Source: an uncultured Granulosicoccaceae bacterium
GTDB lineage: Bacteria > Pseudomonadota > Gammaproteobacteria > Granulosicoccales > Granulosicoccaceae
DNA length: 64,000 nt
Direction: 5' to 3'
NCBI GenBank assembly: GCA_938006335.1
Contig: CALLMF010000044.1
Coordinates: 62,001-126,000 of the forward strand
In this document: piece by piece, positions 45,446 to 54,435 of the stretch
Numbering within the stretch: the first letter of the stretch is position 1
Layout: each line of letters starts with the position of its first letter
The notes under the pieces: model-generated
The model's database searches: none
What the model was told of the DNA's origin: nothing
The model's input: the letters and a program-made list of their open reading frames with translations, nothing else
Position numbers and translations under genes: made by a program

Positions 45446-45991
45446 TCAATCCAAGGCGACGCTGTCGGTGAGTAGTTCGGCGAGCGTGTAGCCACGGTTG
45501 ATCGCAGCATAGGCCACGTGTGGCGGTCGCGATGCAGCGTCTACCTGTCGCTCCAGCCAATCGCAGGACCCCAGCCGCCGAACGGTGAGAGACAGCGCGC
45601 TATCGCCTACGGGTGAAAGTGAATTGCGCAGCTCGGTAAAACGAACCGGCGCATGCGCCACACGAAGGACCGGCAGCGTCCAGTTCAAACGGACCAGTCG
45701 CTGTTCCTCGTCCGTGTTATCAACCGCGTGGATCCTGGCTGCCAGAGCTGCCCAATATTCCCCTTCTGCGGTGAGTCTTGCTTCCGGGCGAAGCGGGTGT
45801 CCGTGTCCGCGGTTCTGGACGATCAGACCCATGTCGTACAAGTGTTGGATGCTGGGTCTTATCGACGAACGGGTGGTGCCCGCAGCAGCGGCCAGCACCG
45901 CTACCCTGATGGCGGTTCCCTCACCGATCAGCGCGAGGACCTTCAACGCCCACGCCTTCTCACACAACTTGACAAATCGGCTTATGTACAT
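45446..45991 (-). CDS. Regulator with two winged-helix segments (MarR/HxlR-like)
   Basis: A 181-residue DNA-binding protein. The N-terminal wHTH (about 10-80) has ALKVLALIGEGTAIRVAVLA and SIRPSIQHLYDMGLIVQ; the C-terminal half (about 95-181) repeats an HxlR-type pattern: RVAHAPVRFTELRNSLSPVG, LSLTVRRLGSCDWLERQVD and a short wing before a helix. It diverges from the VOC gene across 40 bases that hold a palindromic operator. Likely represses that operon and itself. Confidence 0.75.
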   Translation of the reverse strand: MYISRFVKLCEKAWALKVLALIGEGTAIRVAVLAAAAGTTRSSIRPSIQHLYDMGLIVQNRGHGHPLRPEARLTAEGEYWAALAARIHAVDNTDEEQRLVRLNWTLPVLRVAHAPVRFTELRNSLSPVGDSALSLTVRRLGSCDWLERQVDAASRPPHVAYAAINRGYTLAELLTDSVALD

Positions 45992-45996
45992 TTAAT
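45969..45996 (+). promoter_or_regulatory. Promoter of the VOC-GlcG-YczE operon
   Basis: TTGACA (45969-45974), 16 bases of spacing, then TTTAAT (45991-45996). TTGACA is the consensus -35. Position fits the ATG at 46032; the -10 falls inside the operator at 45990-46014. Confidence 0.6.
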
Positions 45997-46014
45997 GTAG
46001 TTTACACATTAAAT
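45990..46014. promoter_or_regulatory. Palindromic operator of the divergent regulator
   Basis: ATTTAATGT (45990-45998) and ACATTAAAT (46006-46014) are perfect 9-bp arms with a 7-base spacer. The left arm overlaps the regulator's start codon and the -10 of the plus promoter. Expected to be bound by the regulator at 45446-45991. Confidence 0.65.
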
Positions 46015-46031
46015 CTACATCACACCAGATC

Positions 46032-46409
46032 ATGGCAACGATAGAGTTGAAGTCCACCATCACGATTGCCATGTCAGTTGCTGACCGGCACGCAAGCAGA
46101 GCGTGGTACGCAGAGCACCTGGGCTTCGAGCTCGCGTTTGAATCCGACGAGATGGGATGGACTGAACTACGCACCAGAACGGACGGTGTCACGTTGGGCT
46201 TCGGCGATCAGGAAGGTCCGACGCCCGGCAATTGTGTGCCGGTATTCGGGGTTGCCGATGTCGATGCTGCGAGAAAGGCGCTTGAGTCGAAAGGTGTTCG
46301 CTTCGACGGTGGTGTGATGACTGTCGATGGAATGGTAAAGCTCACGACGTTTTATGATCCGGATGACAATGCATTGATGATTGCCGAAGACCTGAGCGGT
46401 ACAAGTTAG
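46032..46409 (+). CDS. VOC/glyoxalase-family protein
   Basis: A 125-residue vicinal-oxygen-chelate protein: an opening strand ELKSTITIAMSVADRH, SRAWYAEHLGFELAF and the C-terminal metal-site region MTVDGMVKLTTFYDPDDNAL. Substrate unknown. It starts just right of the regulator's operator and leads a likely operon with the GlcG-like and YczE-like genes. Confidence 0.85.
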   Translation: MATIELKSTITIAMSVADRHASRAWYAEHLGFELAFESDEMGWTELRTRTDGVTLGFGDQEGPTPGNCVPVFGVADVDAARKALESKGVRFDGGVMTVDGMVKLTTFYDPDDNALMIAEDLSGTS

Positions 46410-46486
46410 GTTCGACGCGCCATGATCGTTCAGTCAGGACGTGCGAAGATCAAGCACAACACTCGGCTTACTGAACAAGGAGACCC

Positions 46487-46924
46487 ATGAAATCCATCGC
46501 ACGGCACGAGATCGACTCAGCCCTTGCCTATCAGATGGTCGGCCATGCGATCGAACTCGCACGGCAGCAACAGCTCGAGGTATGCGCCGTTGTTTGCGAT
46601 CCACGCGGGCATCTAGTTGCCCTGGCACGTACCGACAATGTGATGGCTCCTGCCATTCAGTTCGCCATCGACAAGGCATGGACGTCGGCGAACTTCTCCA
46701 TCAGCACTGTCGGTCTCTACGAACGGATTGCACCAAAACCTCCGGTTGCGTTGGGCTTTGCCAATCGTGAACGCGTGTTGTTCTTTCCTGGCGGATTGCC
46801 GATATTCGAAGGTGATGTCTGTATCGGCGGTATGGGCGTATCAGGTGCCAAGGATCAAGAGGACATCGATCTCGCCACAGCCACCATCGAAAAATTCGGT
46901 CTCTCGGTCGAGAAGCCTGCGTGA
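46487..46924 (+). CDS. GlcG/HbpS (DUF336)-family protein
   Basis: A 145-residue protein with the DUF336 pattern: ALAYQMVGHAIELARQQQ, CAVVCDPRGHLVALARTDN, FAIDKAWTSANF and the closing GGLPIFEGDVCIGGMGVSG. Family members include heme-binding HbpS and GlcG of glycolate operons. A good AAGGAGA ribosome site precedes the ATG. Lies between the VOC and YczE-like genes. Confidence 0.88.
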   Translation: MKSIARHEIDSALAYQMVGHAIELARQQQLEVCAVVCDPRGHLVALARTDNVMAPAIQFAIDKAWTSANFSISTVGLYERIAPKPPVALGFANRERVLFFPGGLPIFEGDVCIGGMGVSGAKDQEDIDLATATIEKFGLSVEKPA

Positions 46925-47021
46925 TTCGGCACGCTGCACACGCGGTGCATACGGTTGCGACACATCGTTCGGCGGCTTGCGATCACCCGCTGGTGCGGCG
47001 GGGCTTCAGTCCTTGGGAACC

Positions 47022-47678
47022 TTGAGTTTCCTGTCAGTCAAGACAATCCCGCGCCTGTTCTGGAGTTCCCCCGCACCGTTCACGCTCAAACCACCGCGTG
47101 TATCCTTGCTGTACTTGCTGCTTGGCTTGGGTCTGTTCGGTCTTGGTGAGGCACTCCTTGTCAGTGCGGGTCTTGGCGTCAGCCCCTGGACGGTATTTGC
47201 CGAAGGCGTCACCCTTCGCACAAACTGGAGTCTTGGCTTTGCGACACTCGTCATCAGCCTGCTAGTGCTCGCCCTGTGGATTCCGCTGAGGCAGGTGCCC
47301 GGCATCGGGACCATCGCCAACGCCATCGTGATTGCCGCCGTGCTGCAGTTCGTGCTGCCGATGCTCCCCGTCCCACGAACACTGCCGTGGCAGTTGGCCA
47401 CCTGCGTGTCCGGCGTGCTCATCACGGGCATCGGCGGTGCCATATACCTGATCGCCAATCTGGGGCCTGGCCCCAGAGACGGGTTGATGACCGGCTTGCA
47501 ACGCGTTACCGGGTACCCGATCGCCGGCGTGCGAAGTGCCCTCGAAGTGTCAGTCGTCGGGATTGGTTGGTTGCTCGGCGGTACCGCCGGCCTTGGGACC
47601 GTACTGTTTGCGTTCGGTATAGGACCGTCAGTCGCCTGTGCTCTGCATCTGGCTGCCCGGGTGTTTCCAGACCAGTGA
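47022..47678 (+). CDS. YczE-like membrane protein
   Basis: A 218-residue integral membrane protein of the YczE/YitT type: LLYLLLGLGLFGLGEALLVS, SPWTVFAEGV, and five membrane segments in all (the third about LATLVISLLVLALW, the fourth VLITGIGGAIYLIANLG, the fifth TVLFAFGIGPSVAC). YczE in bacilli is a regulated membrane protein of uncertain role. The TTG start at 47022 is one choice; the frame runs further upstream without family sequence. Third gene after the VOC operator. Confidence 0.8.
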   Translation: MSFLSVKTIPRLFWSSPAPFTLKPPRVSLLYLLLGLGLFGLGEALLVSAGLGVSPWTVFAEGVTLRTNWSLGFATLVISLLVLALWIPLRQVPGIGTIANAIVIAAVLQFVLPMLPVPRTLPWQLATCVSGVLITGIGGAIYLIANLGPGPRDGLMTGLQRVTGYPIAGVRSALEVSVVGIGWLLGGTAGLGTVLFAFGIGPSVACALHLAARVFPDQ

Positions 47679-47754
47679 TCACGGTCGCGTGACCGAAACT
47701 TTACGATCCATTCCGGTTCCGAGTCGACTCTGTAGTCGAGCGACTGACCACTGA

Positions 47755-47804
47755 AGGCTTGAGCCGTCAGTGAGTGTTACCGCTCACTGACCGCACTCAA
47801 GCCT
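47755..47804. repeat. Nested hairpin after the YczE-like gene
   Basis: A 9-bp outer stem (AGGCTTGAG, 47755-47763, with CTCAAGCCT, 47796-47804) holds an inner 9-bp stem (GTCAGTGAG, 47766-47774, with CTCACTGAC, 47783-47791). It lies between the YczE-like gene and the convergent DUF7282 gene. No T-run on either strand, so classical termination is uncertain. Confidence 0.7.
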
Positions 47805-47850
47805 GCCTCAGCTTCTATCTATCGGACAAGGAACTGGTCTGCCAGTGACG

Positions 47851-48267
47851 CTACAACGCTGTGATGACGGTCATCACCAGGTTGCCATCCACTCGAATGG
47901 GACCATCTTCCTTGGCGCCAAGGGTGTACTCGAAAACACCGGTGGCGGTTCCACCCGCTTCTGAATGCACCATGAGCATCAGCATTTCACCGCTTGCTAC
48001 CGGCTCTTGAAGAATGGCTGCGACGTCGCTGGTCGTGCCGTGGCGCAAAGGCGCGTAGGCAACCACCGGGCCGGGCTTCATTTCTGCATCGGTACGGTGC
48101 ACCACCAGCCAACCGTTTTCAGCGGCACTGACGACACTGGCGCTGACGATACCGTTGGCCACACTCTGGTCCTTGGCTTTGACATCGGGTGCTACGGAGT
48201 GTCCCGCCGCGAAGGAAAGGCCTGAGGCCATGGTGAATGCAAGGGCTGTGAGAGCAACGCGAATCAT
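47851..48267 (-). CDS. Secreted DUF7282-like protein
   Basis: A 138-residue exported protein (signal peptide to about residue 21, ending SFAAG). The rest matches the DUF7282 plan: a Val-rich strand (IVSASVVSAAENGWLVVHR), GPVVAYAPLRHG, LMLMVHSE and DGPIRVDG near the end. Function unknown. Convergent with the YczE-like gene. Confidence 0.72.
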   Translation of the reverse strand: MIRVALTALAFTMASGLSFAAGHSVAPDVKAKDQSVANGIVSASVVSAAENGWLVVHRTDAEMKPGPVVAYAPLRHGTTSDVAAILQEPVASGEMLMLMVHSEAGGTATGVFEYTLGAKEDGPIRVDGNLVMTVITAL

Positions 48268-48434
48268 GGGTATTCCCTGGGATTATTTCTGCAGAATTGC
48301 GTATTGTTTTACGGACAGAAGTGACTTCGCGATGCACCTTTGGAAAAAATACCGATCGCTACTCGCCTCCTTTTCCACAGGTTTTACGGGCACCCAGCGC
48401 TAGCTGTCAGTACTCGAACCTATTGACTGGCAGC

Positions 48435-48917
48435 CTAATCGCGAAAATTCTGAAACTGGATTGGAATGCCGAGCTCTGCCTCCTTGAGCAACTTCATGGC
48501 CGCTTGCAGGTCGTCACGCTTCTTCCCCGTCACGCGTAGCTGCTCACCCTGGATCTGCGCTTGCACCTTGAGTTTCGATTGCTTGATCGTGGTACTCGCC
48601 TTCTTGGCGATGTCCTTGTCAATGCCCTGACGTACATCGAGGTACTGGCGTACCCCCTTGCCACTCGGCTCGACCGCCTTGGCGTCAAGGCTCTCGATAT
48701 CGATACCACGAGAGACCAGCTTCTGGTACAGCACGGGGTGGATCTGTTGCACCTGAAAGTCGCTGTCGGCAAACACAGTGATTCGCGATCCGGACAGTTC
48801 CACCTTGGCCGAGGTGCCCTTGAAGTCGAAGCGGTTACCGATTTCCCGGCTGGTCTGATCTATCGCATTCGCGAGCTCATGAAGATCCACTTCAGAGACG
48901 CAGTCAAAGGAAGGCAT
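48435..48917 (-). CDS. yajQ: YajQ-family cyclic-dinucleotide-binding protein
   Basis: A 160-residue two-domain protein of the YajQ family. Recognised by VSEVDLHELANAIDQTSREI, NRFDFKGTSA and the segment LRVTGKKRDDLQAAMKLLKE. YajQ binds c-di-GMP and nucleic acids in some species. Start at ATG 48917. Confidence 0.96.
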   Translation of the reverse strand: MPSFDCVSEVDLHELANAIDQTSREIGNRFDFKGTSAKVELSGSRITVFADSDFQVQQIHPVLYQKLVSRGIDIESLDAKAVEPSGKGVRQYLDVRQGIDKDIAKKASTTIKQSKLKVQAQIQGEQLRVTGKKRDDLQAAMKLLKEAELGIPIQFQNFRD

Positions 48918-49022
48918 GTGATTTCTCCTGCGGGCATGCGCCGTGTCAGCGCATCGGTAATCGTTGGAAATGATGTTTCAGCCCCCTAGGGTAACCAAGC
49001 TGCCTCCGGTATGCTCGCGAGC

Positions 49023-49706
49023 ATGACGACACAACCGACAGACACGGCAGCACCGGCCGGCGACCGTGACGATGCCCTGATCGAACCGCGGCGCGACTAC
49101 ACGGCTGACACCCTCGCTCGCAAGGACCTGGACGACAGCCCGCTGGAGCAGTTCCGGCACTGGCTGGCGGATGCGCGCGCCGCGAAACTCGTGGACGCCA
49201 CCGCCATGATGCTGGCCACGGTAGACGCCGATGCCCGCCCGCACTCGCGTGTGGTGCTGCTCAAGCGGGCCGATCACGAAGGCTTCGTCTGGTACACCTA
49301 TCAGCAGAGCGACAAGGGCCGCCAACTGAGCGCGCGTCCGCATGCTGCCCTGCTCTTCTACTGGTGCGCCCTGGAGCGCCAGGTCAGGATCGAGGGGCGC
49401 GTGGAAGCGCTTGATCCGTCGGAAGCAGACAGCTACTTCCACTCGCGCCCGGTGGGTAGCCGGTTCAGCGCAGCGGCCTCGGAGCAATCGGCGCCAGTCC
49501 AGGATCGCGCAGTGCTCGAGCAACGCGTGCAAGAGCTTCATGCGCAGTATCCCGATGGAGATGTGCCCCGCCCTGCCTTGTGGGGAGGCTATCGGCTCAT
49601 ACCTGAGCGTTTCGAATTCTGGCAGGGGCGTGGGGACCGCTTGCACGATCGTTTCGAGTACCGTGGCGGCGATGCCGACTGGCAGATCACCCGACTGCAG
49701 CCCTAG
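49023..49706 (+). CDS. pdxH: Pyridoxine/pyridoxamine 5'-phosphate oxidase
   Basis: A 227-residue FMN enzyme giving pyridoxal 5'-phosphate. Recognised by the N-terminal region PLEQFRHWLADA, PHSRVVLLKR and FVWYTYQQSDKGRQL, ending LWGGYRLIPERFEFWQGR and the FMN-side ITRLQP. ATG 49023 chosen; a Met at 49011 is an alternative. PdxA is encoded later in the window. Overlaps the DUF1499 gene by one base. Confidence 0.96.
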   Translation: MTTQPTDTAAPAGDRDDALIEPRRDYTADTLARKDLDDSPLEQFRHWLADARAAKLVDATAMMLATVDADARPHSRVVLLKRADHEGFVWYTYQQSDKGRQLSARPHAALLFYWCALERQVRIEGRVEALDPSEADSYFHSRPVGSRFSAAASEQSAPVQDRAVLEQRVQELHAQYPDGDVPRPALWGGYRLIPERFEFWQGRGDRLHDRFEYRGGDADWQITRLQP

Positions 49707-50182
49707 TGAGACGACCGATGCTCTGGATCATCCTCTTTGTTGTCGCGCTGCTTGCCGCCCGTGTCGCTATCCCACGCCTTGGAAAGGTGGCCGCCGGTGG
49801 CGTGGTGGATTCCAATGGTCAACCAGCACTTGCCCAATGCCCTTCATCACCCAACTGCCGAAGCTCCGAAGCAACCGATGAGAGCCACAAGACAACGCGC
49901 ATCAGCACATCATTTGCAAGCCCGGACGACGCCCTGAATGCCGTGAGTCGACTGATTCTTGCGGAGCCCAACACGCGAATCATCACCCGCAACGAGACCT
50001 ACCTGCACGCCACGTGGCGCAGTCGCTGGATGGGTTTTGTTGATGACCTCGAGGTACTGGCTGACGCCCCGGGAGAGCTTCAGGTGCGCAGCGCCTCAAG
50101 ACTCGGCTATGCCGATTTCAACGCCAACGGCGAACGCATCGAGCGCCTGCGTCGAGCGCTTGAAAGCGTACCGGAAGGCTGA
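49706..50182 (+). CDS. DUF1499 membrane-anchored protein
   Basis: A 158-residue protein with an N-terminal hydrophobic helix (LWIILFVVALLAARVA), then the DUF1499 domain: LAQCPSSPNCRSSEAT, then ETYLHATWRSRWMGFVDDLE and VRSASRLGYADFNANGERI. GTG 49706 overlaps the pdxH stop; ATG 49718 is the alternative. Function unknown. Confidence 0.88.
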   Translation: MRRPMLWIILFVVALLAARVAIPRLGKVAAGGVVDSNGQPALAQCPSSPNCRSSEATDESHKTTRISTSFASPDDALNAVSRLILAEPNTRIITRNETYLHATWRSRWMGFVDDLEVLADAPGELQVRSASRLGYADFNANGERIERLRRALESVPEG

Positions 50183-50188
50183 ACGAAA

Positions 50189-52078
50189 CTACGCAGCCAG
50201 ACGCGTCTTGGCAGGCCAGCTTACCCACCTATCGATGGCTGCAGCAAGAAGCTCTTGCTCAACGGGTTTGGCGACATAGTCGTTCATGCCAACCGACATG
50301 CAGTGCTCGCGAGCACCTGGAAGTGCATCCGCGGTCACAGCGATGATGGGCATGCAGTATCCCCGCGCACGCAGTTCCTTCGTGGCATCAAAACCGTCCA
50401 TTTGCGGCATGTGGCAATCCATCAGCACGAGATCCGGTTGGGACTCTTCTACGGCCGCAAGCGCTTCCACGCCGTCCTCGGCAAAACGTACTGCCAGCCT
50501 GTCATCGTCCAGCAGGCTTTCGATTACCAGCCGATTGGTACGGTTGTCTTCTGCTACCAGTACGTCCACCGTCGCGCCGTCAGCGACGTCGACAGCGCGC
50601 ACCGGCAACGCGCCAGATGGCGTGCGACTCGCCAAAGGCTGGACATGGCTGACGTCATCTCCGGAACACGTGTCAGGCTGGGTCGACCCCTCATCGTGCT
50701 GAGGTGACGACTGTGCGGCCTGCAACGGCAAGTCCACGATGACTCGCGTGCCAACCCCCGGCGTGCTGTGCAGTTCAATGTGCCCGTCCATGAGCTCCGC
50801 CAACTGCTTAGCGACGCCAAGTCCGAGACCTACGCCACCGCGGGATCGACCGGAATTACCTTCCGCCTGAGTAAACAATTCGAATACCGCCTCCTGTAGG
50901 TCGACAGGCATACCGATGCCGGTGTCCTCGACCAGAAACTGCAAGCGAGGGGCCTCTCCACGAGAAGCCGCGACGCGCACGTCTATACGGCCGGATTCGG
51001 TAAATTTGACGGCGTTGTCGACGATCGAAAACACCAACTGCCGCAATCGATCAGCATCGGCATGAAGGTATTCAGGCACCCCGGCATCAACCGTCGTGTT
51101 CAAGGCAACACCCTTGGCATTGGCTAACGGCGTCAGCGCAGTCTCTATCGAGGTCACGATATGGGCGACTTGGACATCGCTGGTCTCGAGTTCAACCGCT
51201 TGCGAGTGCAATAGGGTCGCATCGAGCAATTCGTCAACCAATTTGCGCATGTCCGCAGCCGCTACGGCCAACACGTCAAGAGACATGCGTTGTCCAGGGT
51301 CCAGCTGAGTACGCAACAGGGAACCGGTCATTCCCATCACACCGTTTAGCGGCGTACGTAGCTCATGACTCATGCGAGCGAGAAACTCGGTCTTTGCACG
51401 ACTGGATGCATTGACCGCCTCATGCGCGCGCAGCAGCTCGTTGTTACGGGCAGACAGATGCTCAACCAGCGCATCGTTCCCGAACTGCAACTCGACGCAT
51501 CGTCGCAGTTGCTTGTTGATTTGTCTTACGAGCAGCAGCTGCCCGCACAGCAGGATCACCGTGGGAATGGCCAACAAGGGCACCCCCGTCTGAGGCGAGG
51601 TGATCATCAGCGCCGCCATCGGCACTTGGGCCGGAATCGCAAACGCCAAAAAGGCGGGTAACCAATTGGCGTAAGCAACCGCCGAGGAAATACTCAGCGC
51701 CACGGGAAACAGTACGATCACCATTTGCGCGTACAACGGAAGATCTGGTCGCCAGAAGGTTGACAAGGCACCCCAGGTGATGCCGGTCATTGCGATGCCA
51801 ATACAACAGGCGAGCACCCGATCCCGGATACGCGAAAAGAGTTTCTCTTGAAAACTGTGCAAGCAGAATCGTGCGGCAAGTACGCTCAAGCCGACACCAA
51901 ACCACATGGCCAGACGCCCTGAAGGCACCTGTTCGACCAACAACAAGGCAGTCGCGAGAAAAGCGAACGCTCCCAGCGCCAGTGGCACGCGTGCGTTGTG
52001 CTGGAGGTTTTTAACCATCTCGCGACGAATCGCGAGGTAGCGCGCATTCCTGCGAACAACAGGTGGGTTGAAAACCAT
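50189..52078 (-). CDS. Hybrid sensor histidine kinase with C-terminal receiver
   Basis: A 629-residue membrane-bound hybrid kinase. Several membrane helices (about 25-200), then HisKA with FLARMSHELRTPLNGVMG (phospho-acceptor His), HATPase (IVDNAVKFT, DTGIGMP, GVGLGLGVAKQL) and a receiver (VAEDNRTNRL, Asp in VLMDCHMPQMDG, AKPVEQ). The start was set at ATG 52078, just before the membrane region; a longer reading from 52177 is possible. No partner regulator is adjacent, so it probably passes phosphate to a phosphotransfer protein elsewhere. Confidence 0.93.
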   Translation of the reverse strand: MVFNPPVVRRNARYLAIRREMVKNLQHNARVPLALGAFAFLATALLLVEQVPSGRLAMWFGVGLSVLAARFCLHSFQEKLFSRIRDRVLACCIGIAMTGITWGALSTFWRPDLPLYAQMVIVLFPVALSISSAVAYANWLPAFLAFAIPAQVPMAALMITSPQTGVPLLAIPTVILLCGQLLLVRQINKQLRRCVELQFGNDALVEHLSARNNELLRAHEAVNASSRAKTEFLARMSHELRTPLNGVMGMTGSLLRTQLDPGQRMSLDVLAVAAADMRKLVDELLDATLLHSQAVELETSDVQVAHIVTSIETALTPLANAKGVALNTTVDAGVPEYLHADADRLRQLVFSIVDNAVKFTESGRIDVRVAASRGEAPRLQFLVEDTGIGMPVDLQEAVFELFTQAEGNSGRSRGGVGLGLGVAKQLAELMDGHIELHSTPGVGTRVIVDLPLQAAQSSPQHDEGSTQPDTCSGDDVSHVQPLASRTPSGALPVRAVDVADGATVDVLVAEDNRTNRLVIESLLDDDRLAVRFAEDGVEALAAVEESQPDLVLMDCHMPQMDGFDATKELRARGYCMPIIAVTADALPGAREHCMSVGMNDYVAKPVEQELLAAAIDRWVSWPAKTRLAA

Positions 52079-52217
52079 GAGCTCGAGCGATCTGCTGAGA
52101 CGTTGTGTCTGGTTAACGTCCCGAGACCAGCGCATCTGACACTCGTGATGAGAACCGACCTGTGCAACACACAGCAAAAAGCTGAGCGTTTACCGGATCA
52201 TGTGACCGAGCTCATGC

Positions 52218-52862
52218 TCAGCTTGCAGCCGACAGCGCACGAGCGACGTGATCTACCAAAGCATCGCCCAAGACCTTGTCTGGCAAATCGATGCCCAGAT
52301 CCGACGTACACGTCACTGCCATACCCTTGTACCCGCACGGGTCAATTCGCGAAAACGGCGACAGGTCCATATCGCCGTTGAGCGCAAGACCGTGGTACGA
52401 ACAACCCCGGCGCACACGCAGCCCCAACGCCGCGATCTTGGACTCACCCACATATACCCCGGGCGCATCCCGACGGGCATTGGCAGCGACGCCGTGATCT
52501 GCCAGCAGTGCGATCACTGCATTCTCCAGGCGCGTGACCATATCGCGGATTCCGTAGCCGCGACGGCGCAGGTCCACAAGGGTGTACACCACGATCTGAC
52601 CGGGACCATGGTAGGTGACCTGCCCACCACGGTCGGTCGGGACCATCGGTATGTCGCCCCGGTCAAGCACGTGCTCGACACGCCCTGCCTGCCCCAGAGT
52701 GAACACCGGCGGATGCTCGCAACGCCACAAGGCGTCTGGCGTTTCATCACCACGAGCATCCGTATAGTCACGCATGCGCTGCCAGGCGTGCGCATGCTCG
52801 ATTACCCCGAGATCCTCGATCAGGTAACCCCGCTGCTCCATCATGCGGCGGTCATGTCCCAC
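52218..52862 (-). CDS. lipB: Lipoyl(octanoyl) transferase
   Basis: A 214-residue enzyme moving octanoate from ACP to lipoate-requiring proteins. Recognised by [47 protein letters not shown] and the catalytic Lys/Cys region [14 protein letters not shown] 52862 abuts the ybeD stop. In the conserved order dacA-ybeD-lipB. Confidence 0.95.
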   Translation of the reverse strand: MGHDRRMMEQRGYLIEDLGVIEHAHAWQRMRDYTDARGDETPDALWRCEHPPVFTLGQAGRVEHVLDRGDIPMVPTDRGGQVTYHGPGQIVVYTLVDLRRRGYGIRDMVTRLENAVIALLADHGVAANARRDAPGVYVGESKIAALGLRVRRGCSYHGLALNGDMDLSPFSRIDPCGYKGMAVTCTSDLGIDLPDKVLGDALVDHVARALSAAS

Positions 52863-53177
52863 TCACAGCGTGAACAGCACTCTCGGCTCGGCGTGCAAGG
52901 CGCCATAGATCGCTTCGAGTTGCCCCTGACTACTGGCCGTGAAGTGCACGCGAACCGAAAGGTACTTGCCACCACTGGAGGCACGCGTGTCGATCTTGCT
53001 GGCTTCCTGGGGTGCGATCAATGGAAGCACCAGGCTCTGGACGAGCGCGGAAAAGCTCTGTCCGTCGACGGTCTCGTCGAGCCCCATGGCCTTTACAGAA
53101 AGCTCTGCGGGAAACCGGATCAGCGATTCCTCACCATCCAGCCCCGGGTGTCCACCTTTCGACTTGTCTACCGTCAT
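52863..53177 (-). CDS. ybeD: YbeD-family (DUF493) protein
   Basis: A 104-residue DUF493 protein: LIRFPAELSVKAMG, YLSVRVHFTASSQGQLEAIY and a final ALHAEPRVLFTL. Ferredoxin-like fold; proposed allosteric modulator of the lipoate pathway. Sits between dacA and lipB, the usual place. Confidence 0.93.
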   Translation of the reverse strand: MTVDKSKGGHPGLDGEESLIRFPAELSVKAMGLDETVDGQSFSALVQSLVLPLIAPQEASKIDTRASSGGKYLSVRVHFTASSQGQLEAIYGALHAEPRVLFTL

Positions 53178-53216
53178 GCCGCTATCGTGGCGACGGCCTG
53201 AGCGCCTTGCAAGTGG

Positions 53217-54431
53217 CTACTGGAAGTAGCGCATGATCGAGTGGCGCATGCGCAACATCAAACCACCCTGCTCGACTTTCTGGAGGGCGAGCAGCGGAAC
53301 TTCCTCGATGACACGATCATCGGCGCGCAACACGCTACGGCCGAGTTCCTCGCCAATGCGCGTCGGGGCACGAATGTAGTCACTCACCTCGATCTGGCTG
53401 TGCAGATCCTCGAAAGCATCCCGTGGCAGGGTCAGGTAGAGGTCCTCTGCGACGCCAAGCGCAACGGACTCCTGTTCACCCATCCATAGGCGGGCTTCGC
53501 TGATCTGCTCTCCAGCGGCGTACACCCGGCGGGTGTCAAAGAAGCGAAAACCATAGTTCAGTAGCCGTTGGCTCTCGGCGATACGGGTCTTGTCACTGGC
53601 AGTGCCGAGCACGATGCTGATCAAACGCATGTCGTCGCGCACAGCGCTCGCGACCAGGCAGTAGCCTGCCGCTTCGGTGTGACCGGTTTTCATCCCATCC
53701 ACGCGGTCATCGCGCCATAGCAAGGTGTTGCGATTCTTCTGCGTGATCTCGTTCCAGGTAAACTCGCGTTCGCTGTACAGCGCGTAGGTATCGGGGAACT
53801 TGCTGATGATGGCGCGCGCCAGGATCGCCAGATCATTCGCCGTGGTGTAGTGGTCAGGGTGAGGCAGGCCCGAGGCATTCGCGTAGCTGCTGCCCGTCAT
53901 GCCGAGCGTCGCCGCCACGCGATTCATGATCTCCACGAAGCCTTGCTCGCTCGCGGCGATGTGCTCGGCGAGTGCGACGCTTGCGTCGTTGCCCGACTGA
54001 ATGATCAGACCGCGCATCAGATCCTCAAGGGGCACCACAGACCCGGCCTCGACGAACATGCGGGACCCGGGCATGGACTGCGCGTAGTCGCTGATGATGA
54101 CCGGTTCGTCAAGTGTCACGCTGCCACGTTCGATCTCGGCCGACACCAGATAGGCCGTCATCAGTTTGGTAAGGCTCGCGGGCTCGACGCGCTTGTCGGG
54201 ATCCTTTGTAGCGAGCACCGCACCGCTCGTGTGATCGATCAGCAGGAAGCTATCGGCGGAGAGCTGAGGAGGTGACGGCAACGGCGCCGCCTGCAATGCC
54301 GGGGCGTGGAAAGCCGTCACCAACAACAGACCGGCGCCGACCACGAGCGGCCCCCGGAGGGTGTTCCCCACCCATCGAACAGCAGACACAAGAGACACAG
54401 AGCACAAACGATTCATGGGCATTCGGTTCAA
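53217..54431 (-). CDS. dacA: D-alanyl-D-alanine carboxypeptidase (PBP5/6 family)
   Basis: A 404-residue penicillin-binding protein trimming the stem peptide. A signal peptide (about 1-48) precedes the transpeptidase-fold domain with Ser86-Lys89 (PASLTKLMTAY), SGN (QSGNDASVALAEH) and KTG (GMKTGHTEAAGY). The C-terminal domain ends in an amphipathic anchor (MRMRHSIMRYFQ). Several N-terminal Mets make the exact start uncertain. Confidence 0.95.
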   Translation of the reverse strand: MNRMPMNRLCSVSLVSAVRWVGNTLRGPLVVGAGLLLVTAFHAPALQAAPLPSPPQLSADSFLLIDHTSGAVLATKDPDKRVEPASLTKLMTAYLVSAEIERGSVTLDEPVIISDYAQSMPGSRMFVEAGSVVPLEDLMRGLIIQSGNDASVALAEHIAASEQGFVEIMNRVAATLGMTGSSYANASGLPHPDHYTTANDLAILARAIISKFPDTYALYSEREFTWNEITQKNRNTLLWRDDRVDGMKTGHTEAAGYCLVASAVRDDMRLISIVLGTASDKTRIAESQRLLNYGFRFFDTRRVYAAGEQISEARLWMGEQESVALGVAEDLYLTLPRDAFEDLHSQIEVSDYIRAPTRIGEELGRSVLRADDRVIEEVPLLALQKVEQGGLMLRMRHSIMRYFQ

Positions 54432-54435
54432 AACG

